The position numbers and the translations under genes are program-made. 64,000 nt of DNA. Origin: Selaginella moellendorffii. Taxonomy: Eukaryota > Streptophyta > Lycopodiopsida > Selaginellales > Selaginellaceae. The notes below the pieces were generated by a model. That model had not been told where the DNA came from, made no database searches, and worked only from the letters and a program-made list of their open reading frames with translations. Shown here piece by piece: positions 57,357-64,000 of the stretch. The stretch spans positions 530,184 through 594,183 of the forward strand of contig NW_003314272.1 in NCBI RefSeq assembly GCF_000143415.4. Direction: 5' to 3'. How positions within the stretch are numbered: the first letter of the stretch is position 1; each line of letters begins with the position of its first letter.

Positions 57357-57948
57357 TGGCATGTGGCCCTTTGCACTAGTATATCTTAATACCGGTCTGA
57401 GAAATAGAATGGCATGTGCCCTCAGGCCTTTTACTAAATCACCTTTGAAAGAAATGCAAGCCTCTATGTCGTAAAAAAAAGGTACTAGAGAAATTCCTTA
57501 ATAATATGAATGTTATTTAGTTTCATGAAAATACAATAAGGGTCAAATGAGTTAAATGACTTCTCCAGACTAGCAATGCCTCTTGCTACACCTTCACAAT
57601 TAGATTCGTTAGAAAAAGATAACATTGAATAATATCTAAATGTTCTCACCATTAAGTTATATGTCTGGCTAATAGGAATGACGTTCATCTTGGAAAGCTC
57701 ACCACACGCTCAATGAACAAACAAATAGTGTGTGCGCGCATGCCATCGCTCTTCTTTAGCTTCAGATTCGGCTTGTTCACCTTGACAATGAGATTTTTTA
57801 TACAACCAGATGGACTCAGTCTGGACACAAAGTCACCGCGCTAGTCACCATGCCCCAGATATGTCTAGCCCCTGGACAAAAAACATATAATTTCACGTCA
57901 TTTTCAAATACTTGAAAATTTGTACCTAGTCCCATTTTACTGAATAAA

Positions 57949-57972
57949 TCCCACTTTAACAAAATAGAGCTT
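57949..57972 (-). repeat. Right terminal inverted repeat
   Basis: 24 bp, reverse complement of the left end with one mismatch; followed by the ACTT duplication at 57973-57976. Confidence 0.88.
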
Positions 57973-57976
57973 ACTT
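57973..57976 (+). repeat. Right target-site duplication of the DNA transposon (ACTT)
   Basis: It matches 45556-45559. Retrotransposon sequence resumes here (ACTTGCCAAGTGAGATTGGC), matching 62136 onward in the outer copy. Confidence 0.8.
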
Positions 57977-58237
57977 GCCAAGTGAGATTGGCACGTCGGG
58001 GGAACAAAGACCCTAGTTGAAGGTGATATCTTCAAAAAGGGTGGGCCAGGGGGCCGAGCATGGAGGAGTCCATGCATGATCATAGACATGTCAAGTGAGA
58101 GGACTTGGCAGTGTGGAGGAACTAGGTTCCTAAGCTGTGATCTGTAGCGCGCTTTAAAAATAGGTTGGTGCACCGGCGTGGGGAGTCACGCCAGGCATCT
58201 AGTGTGATGCCGTCCGTAGATGCATATACGGAGGTTG

Positions 58238-58276
58238 GGTTCGAGTCCCGACCCTCTAGTGCTTGGGTTCGAGTCC
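58238..58276 (+). other. Two tandem tRNA T-arm (B-box) motifs in the retrotransposon
   Basis: GGTTCGAGTCC occurs at 58238-58248 and 58266-58276; the second is flanked by a perfect stem (TTGGG/CCCAA). The same pair is at 62402-62412 and 62430-62440 in the outer copy. No complete cloverleaf is visible, so this is a tRNA- or SINE-derived fragment rather than a tRNA gene. Confidence 0.5.
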
Positions 58277-59710
58277 CAAATCACTAGGGCGTGGTGATGG
58301 TTTGGAATATGAGGACACTCATATTTCGGTGGTCATGGACTCTCAGTGGGGAGACTGGTTTGGGCACACCGCCAAGCGAGGGATGCCTCGGAGTCGTGAT
58401 GCACGGTTAGATTGCTTAGTGTGAAAGCTCGGCATATCTAACTTGAACGCTTTGATGCAAGTGGCACCAAGGTCGTGGTGAGTGAGATGGGGACACCTAA
58501 TCTCAGTTGCTATGAACCCTTGGCCGTAAGGGCTAGCTTGGATGCCCCCGGGGTTATAGTCAACAACTTGGAGGTCTAGAAGACCAAGTACCTCTTGGCA
58601 ACTCTGTTAAGGTGCCAAGGTGAGATCACTAGGTGATCTTATGGCCAGATAAGGACAAGGTCCTTGGTTGGCTAAGGAATGAAGTTCCTGGTTCAAAATG
58701 TTGAAATTGAATTGTTTAAGATGGTGTGGCTTGGTTGCGATGACCAAGTGGGAAGAGCACCTAAGGGAAATAAACTATGTCCGTCCGATGGCATAGTGAG
58801 TCCGAGGAAAGTAGTCTCTATAAAAGACCCATGGGAGGGTCACAAAGTTGGGCCATGGATAGAGCCCATAGCAGAATATGCTAAAGAGACATACTAGGGG
58901 TGAACATCCTCCGGACTTGGCAAAGAAGAGTCTTTGCTATGGAACCGAAAGGATACCTCAAAAATGGAGGTAGCGATCCGATGTTGCTGGGTGCAACAAT
59001 CAAGGATAGGAGCAAAGGACTAGTGGCCAAAGTTTGGGCCATGGAATTTAATGGAAGGGATCCAAATGGCAAAGTTAGCCAAGGAACACTAATGTGTTCG
59101 ATGCTAACAGCTTGTGGGAAAGGAAGCGGACTTTCAAGGATGGATTCCTAAGTGCTCCAATTTGGCGAAGTAAAGGCTCCAAATGATAGGGCCATGGACA
59201 GCCCTAGCACAAAGTATGATAAATGGAACTTAGTGCCCAAGGTGGCAAGAAATAGAAGAGAGGATGATGGTGCCCTCAAGTAATGAACTTCCTAGGATAG
59301 GGAAGTGGAGTTGCACAATCTGTGCAATGCAAGGTGTTAGAGACACCTAGGAAATTGACTCCCAAAAAGTCAAAAGAGTAAAAGTTCCAAGGTGCAAACA
59401 TTCAATAGATGGAAATTAAGACTACTCGAGAAGGAGTAGTGGGATTGACTTAGAGAAGGGTCTCTAAGAGGTTTAGCGAGAACTAAACCAATAAAAGGGG
59501 AGAACCATTACATGTGGTCCAATCAGTCTCTAAGTTGGAGAGACTACGCTCCTTAAAGGATGGACAAGGCATGGTGAGCCTTTGATGTCAAACCATAGAC
59601 AAAGATTGGCTAGGTGCCAAGGATGGAAATGGTAACACGTGTGGGTGTTACTTTATGAAAGGGTTTACCGTTCGATGAGGACATCGAACTTCGTCTATGG
59701 GTGGTGGAGT

Positions 59711-61206
59711 TGTGAGACACAAAATCCCTAGGCCCCAAAGTGGAGCCGGAAGGGCGCCACATGGTAGTGGCCGAAGTGAGAGCCAAACGAGCATAACACG
59801 TTTGGACCAAAAGCTCCGACTTGAAAAGTCAAGAGCGGGAGTGGAACTCCCAACGAAGTGCTCGAGGAACGAGCACGAAGCGAGCAAAAGACGAGGCTCC
59901 AAAAAGGGACCCAAAAGGACCAACACATGACACGTGGGAGAGTCCGAGATGGACCCGAGATGGACCCGAAATGGAGTCCGAGATGGAGTCCGAGATGGAC
60001 CCGAGATGGACCCGAGATGGACCCGAGATGGAGTCCAAGATGGAGTCCGAGATGGAGTCCGAGATGGACCTGAGATGGAGTCCGAGATGGAGTCCGAGAT
60101 GGAGTCCGAGATGGACCCGAGATGGACCCGAAATGGAGTCCGAGATGGAGTCCGAGATGGACCCGAAATGGAGTCCGAGATGGAGTCCGAGATGGACCCG
60201 AGATGGAGTCCGAGATGGAGTCCGAGATGGACCCGAGATGGACCCGAGATGGAGTCCGAGATGGAGTCCGAGATGGAGTCCGAAGTCGAGACCGAGACCG
60301 GGACCGAGACCGAGACCGAGACCGAGATCGGGACCGAGACCGAGACCGAGGCCGAGGCTGAGACCGAGCCCGAGCCCGAGTCCGAGTCCGAATCCGAATC
60401 CGAGTCCGAGTCCGAGTCCGAGTCCGAGTCCGGAGCCTGAGAGGGTGAAAGCCCAAAGCGTTCGTCTCCCAGACCCTGGGGGGTTTGGTGAGCTCCAAAA
60501 GTATAGTAGGGGGAGGACTGCAGTGGAGCCAGTTTGGCCAGGAAAGGCCAGTTTGGCCCAGGAAGGCCAGACCCAGTGTTGGGTGATGAACTGACCACTG
60601 GGAAGTCCAAGACTAGAGTGAATACGGACCGACAAGCGGGGTAGCTTAGTGAAGTGTTCAAGAGCCGGCTCTAGTTCCCCCGGGAGATCGACTGGCCGAT
60701 GCTCCCAGTCCAAGTGTGGGTGGCACTACCTACTTGGATACCAGGCGTGGCTCAACGGAACCTCGCTCTAAGCCCATGGCTAGAGCACCTAAAGGCGATA
60801 GGTGGGGAGAGTACCCAGGTGGCTCGCGTAAGGCCACGGTGTTCCGAAATGTTGTCCCAAAGGCCCAGACTGTGGAAAGGAAGAGGAGCAGTCCTCTGGG
60901 GTAGTGACCAAGGACACAGTCATGTGGTGAGGAAGTCCCAGAGGACCGTGGGACTTAGTGGTCGGGCCTGTGGGCCTGTGGGCCTACGGGCCGAGATGTC
61001 AGTGGTACCTTTGGGTGTCAGTCTCAGGACCGGACACGTGGAGCACTTGGACCAGGTGCAAGTGTGGAGTGGCATGGATGCCATTCTTGGGGCTAGCAAG
61101 TCCCAAGTCCTGAATTGGATTGATGGAGGTTGTGAATGAGACTTTTCCAAGTGGTCGGAGGTGTGGTTAAGTGACTAAAGTAGAATGGAAAATTTAGTCG
61201 CTTACA
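59711..61206 (+). repeat. LTR C (inner element, 3')
   Basis: It is 1,496 bp, TGTGAGACAC to GTCGCTTACA. It is shorter than LTR B because its tandem array (about 59940-60440) has fewer units and about 120 bp near 60980 (between GTGGGCC and GGGCCGAGATG) are missing. Confidence 0.85.
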
Positions 61207-63924
61207 CAGGGGATAAGTTGCTTATGTTGCGATATGGTAAGTCAATGTCATGAAAGGAAATACTCATTGTCAAGGAAGCTGTCATTGGGACACCAGAACG
61301 CTCTAGAACACCAGGAGGTGGTGTTTGATGTTGCGAGGGCGATAGATAAGGCCCAAGGGACTAAGTCCCTAGCGAATGATGGATAGAAGGTGCTATCCAA
61401 ATGTCCAAGGTGGCGGAGACAAGAGAAGACTGTCTACTCGAAATGGACAAAGCCAAAAATGGAATTTTGGCAGGGCTAGCGATGGGCATATAAAGGCTCA
61501 TAAGCAACAACGTAATCTCGGTGTGTGGGATTATAGGGTGAGCATACCTGGATTGAGGAGCCACTCCCTAGGCTATCGGGTAGGTTCATCCCTAAGAAGG
61601 CATGATAGAAAGTGCAAAGCTATCCTCCTAGTCTGGAGGAGAATGACCAAAGGAAAGGTGTGAAGCCAAAAGCAAGAAGTAAGGGGGTAGAACCGAACCA
61701 TAGGAATCGAAGGGCATAACCAAGGTTGATTATGCCAGCTGGGAGTGGAGAATCAAGTGGGGGCTCGAGGGTGTTACCGCTAGCAACCGTGATGCCATGG
61801 AGAGTCTAAAATATGGAATTGTCCACGTTAGACTATATGGTAATTGGAAAGCTTGCAAAAAGGGAGGCCTTAGCAATCTAAGGGACAGGGTTCCTTCAAG
61901 GTTCCCAAAGATGATTCTAGGTAGCTTAGTACCTAGAAAGGCCAAGTGTAAATGGTTCAAAGCACGCGCGAAATCAGAGTGGCGCAGCAGAAGCGTGGTC
62001 TTGAAGTTTGCCATGAGGCAAGGCTATCAAGGTTAGGGAAGTAGTTCCCGAGTGTTCAAAGAGAGGGCTTTGAACGAAAGTTGATGATCAAGGGCTTTCA
62101 CGCTTGTGCAGGAACCATGTTACAGTGGTCGAAGGACTTGCCAAAGCGAGATTGGCAAGTCAGGGGAACAAATACCCTAGTTGAAGGTGATAACTTCAAA
62201 AAGGGTGGGCCATGGGGCCAAGCATGGAGGAGTCCATGCATGATCACAGACTTGTCAAGTGAGAGGACTTGGCAATGTGGAGGAACTAGGTTCCTAAGCT
62301 GTGATCTATAGCGTGCTTTGGGTATAAGTTGGTGCACCGGCATGGGGAGTCATACCAGGCATCCTGGGTGATGCCGTCCGTAGATGCATATACGGAGGTT
62401 GGGTTCGAGTCCCGACCTTCTAGTGCTTGGGTTCAAGTCCCAAATCACTAGGGCGTGGTGATGGTTTGGAATATGAGGACACTCATATTTCGGTGGTCAT
62501 GGACTCTCAGTGAGGGGACTGGTTTGGGCACACTGCCAAGCGAGGGATGCCTCGGAGTCATGATGCACGGTTAGATTGCTTAGAGTAAAAGCTCGGCATA
62601 TCTAACTTGAACACTTTGGTGCAAAGGGCACCAAGGACGTGGTGAATGAGATGGGGACACCCAAGTCTTAGTTGCTATGGATCCTTGGCCGGAAGGGCTG
62701 GCTTGGGCGCACCGTCAAGTGTGGGGGATGCCCCCGGGGTCATAGTTAACAACTTAGAAGGGTCTGGAAGACCTAGCCCCTATTGATAAACCTATTAAAG
62801 GGTCAAGATAAGATCACTAGGTGATCTTGTGGCTAAACAAGGACAAAGTCTTTGTTTGGGTTAAGGAATATGATTCCTAGTTCAAAGTGTTGATTTGAAC
62901 CATTGATAAACGTGTGGCTTGGTTGAGGTGACCAAGTGGGAAGCACACCTAAGGGAAATGAGCTATGTCAATGCTATGGCATAGTAAATCCAAGGAAAGT
63001 AGTCTCTATAAAAGATCCAAGGGAGGGTCTCAAAAAGTTGGGCCGTGGATAGAGCCCACGACAGAAAATGTTAAAGAGACGTACTAGGGGTGAACACCCT
63101 TTGGACTTAGCAAAGCAAAGTGTTTGCTATGGAACCAAAAGGAAACCTCAAAAATGGAGGTAGCGATCCTATATTGCTTGGTGCAACAATCCAAGGATAG
63201 GAGCAAAAGATGAGTGCCCAAGATAGGGCCGTGGAATCCATTGGAAAGAATCCAAGTGGCAAAGTTAGCCAAGGAACACTAATGTGTTTGATGCTAACGA
63301 ATTGCGGAAAAAGAAGTGGACTTCCAAGGATGGATTCCCAAGTGCTCCAATTTGGCAAAAGAAAGGCTCTAAGTGAGGGAGCAACTAAGTAGCCAAAAGA
63401 TAGGGCCGTGGACAGCCCTAGCACAAATAATGATAAATGGAACCTAATGCCAATGGTGGCACAAAAATAGAAAAGAGGATGAGGGTGCCCTTGAGTAGAG
63501 AACTTCCTAGGAGGGGAAGTGGAGTTGCACAAAATGTGCAAGGCAAGGTGTCAGAGATACCTAGGAAATTGACTCCAAGAAGTCAAAAGTAAACATTCCA
63601 AAGTGCAAAGGTAGATCAATGGAATCTGTGACTACTCAAGAATGAGTAGTGGAATTGAGTTAGAGAGGGTGCCTCTAACGGGTTTAGCGAGAACTAAACC
63701 AATAAATGGAAAAAACCACCTCAAGTGGTCCAATCAGTTTCTAAGTTGGAGAGACTATCCTCCTTAGAGGATGGACAAGGCATGGTGAGCCTTCGGGGTC
63801 AAACCATAGACAAATATTGGCCGGGTGCCAAGGATGGGAATGGTAATACCTGCGGGTGTTACTTTATAAAAGGGTTTACCGTTCGATGAGGACATCGAAC
63901 TTCGTCTATGGGTGGTGGAGTTGT
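61207..63924 (+). other. Right half of the outer element's internal region
   Basis: It starts CAGGGGATAAG and is collinear with 44617-45559 plus 57977-59710 of the inner element. It preserves the empty site of the DNA transposon at 62136-62139. No coding sequence was recognised. Confidence 0.75.
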
Positions 63925-64000
63925 TGTGAGACACAAAATCCCTAGGCCCCAAAGTGGAGCTGGAAAGGGTGCCACGTGATAGTGGCCGAAGCGAAAACCA
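63925..64000 (+). repeat. LTR D (outer element, 3', cut by the window end)
   Basis: It starts TGTGAGACACAAAATCCC and shares with LTR A the diagnostic GGAGCTGGAAAGGGTGCC, which LTRs B and C lack. Confidence 0.8.

Larger units (their letters stand above)
45560..57972 (+). mobile_element. 12.4-kb TIR DNA transposon with two divergent genes and dispersed palindromes
   Basis: Both ends carry a 24-bp terminal inverted repeat with one mismatch (AAGCTCTATTT, C or T, GTTAAAGTGGGA). A 4-bp ACTT duplication flanks it, and the empty site is present in the related retrotransposon copy 4 kb to the right. Inside are a plus-strand DDE-like transposase gene and a long minus-strand multi-domain gene; their 5' ends face each other across a repeat-rich spacer. 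The 4-bp duplication and the transposase type recall the Sola superfamily, but I could not confirm that. The size and the second gene are unusual for this class. One 22-bp palindrome recurs at least 16 times inside. Confidence 0.87.
41387..61206 (+). mobile_element. Inner LTR retrotransposon of the same family, split by a DNA transposon
   Basis: LTR B is 41387-43287, the internal region 43288-45559 plus 57977-59710, and LTR C 59711-61206. Without the 12.4-kb insertion it would be about 7.4 kb. The internal region carries no gag-pol frames. A purine-rich GGGTGGTGGAG directly before LTR C may serve as polypurine tract; the same motif precedes LTR D. The pair shares diagnostic bases that differ from the outer pair. 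Confidence 0.8.
38200..64000 (+). mobile_element. Outer LTR retrotransposon without gag-pol (LARD-like), interrupted
   Basis: The 5' LTR is 38200-40047, the internal left half 40048-41386, the internal right half 61207-63924, and the 3' LTR starts at 63925 and leaves the window. The two outer LTR starts share GGAGCTGGAAAGGGTGCC, whereas the inner pair reads GGAGCCGGAAGGGCGCC, so 38200 and 63925 belong together. No reverse transcriptase, integrase or gag-like sequence is visible in about 4 kb of internal DNA, which fits a non-autonomous large retrotransposon derivative. The halves are separated by a second element of the same family with a 5-bp target duplication. Confidence 0.8.

Noticed and set aside
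58200-58290. A functional tRNA gene
   Set aside because: Only T-arm-like parts are visible; no acceptor, D or anticodon arms fold around them.
61070-61085. TGGCATGGATGCCA in the LTRs as another copy of the transposon palindrome
   Set aside because: It is only 14 nt, lacks the GAGGCCTC centre and is fixed at one place in each LTR.
38200-64000. Reading the four LTRs as a tandem array formed by unequal recombination
   Set aside because: The A/D and B/C diagnostic bases and the CGGGG/CAGGG duplication fit nested insertion better.

Overview
The window is nuclear DNA of a land plant. The best fit is a lycophyte such as Selaginella; this is inference. The signs are compact genes with many 40-80 nt introns, small auxin-up RNA (SAUR) genes, an intronless DYW-type PPR protein, a DCD-domain protein, a plastid ribosomal protein gene, and a homologue of the flagellar protein CFAP20DC, which suits a plant with swimming sperm.

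Bases 1-34,200 are gene-dense. They hold four SAUR genes, LSm5, a two-pass membrane protein, plastid ribosomal protein bL9, a 1,033-aa PPR-DYW editing factor, a degenerate protein kinase, an F-box protein, an unrecognised 595-aa protein, a Tag-type 3-methyladenine DNA glycosylase, a DCD domain fused to a TRF4-type nucleotidyltransferase, a HAD phosphatase, CFAP20DC and a small DUF1218-like membrane protein. I traced exons by hand; for every multi-exon gene given here the splice phases add up, apart from the unresolved 5' end of the large gene in the transposon. Bases 34,200-38,200 are an AT-rich island without intact genes.

Bases 38,200-64,000 are a three-level nest of mobile elements. The outer layer is a large LTR retrotransposon with no visible gag-pol (LTR at 38,200-40,047; partner LTR starting at 63,925). 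A second copy of the same family (LTRs 41,387-43,287 and 59,711-61,206) sits inside it, flanked by a 5-bp duplication. That copy is itself interrupted by a 12,413-bp DNA transposon (45,560-57,972) with 24-bp terminal inverted repeats and a 4-bp target duplication (ACTT). The uninterrupted empty site is preserved in the outer copy at 62,136.

The DNA transposon is the most unusual part. It carries two divergent genes. One encodes a DDE-like transposase of about 1,029 aa. The other is a ten-exon-plus gene for a protein of at least 1,660 aa with a possible ParB-like domain, a long acidic region and an FCP1/NIF-type phosphatase domain. At least 16 copies of one 22-bp palindrome are scattered through the element, in introns, intergenic DNA and coding sequence; I saw none in the host DNA around it. 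Several introns of 38-54 nt consist largely of this palindrome. The spacer between the two genes also holds telomere-type repeats.
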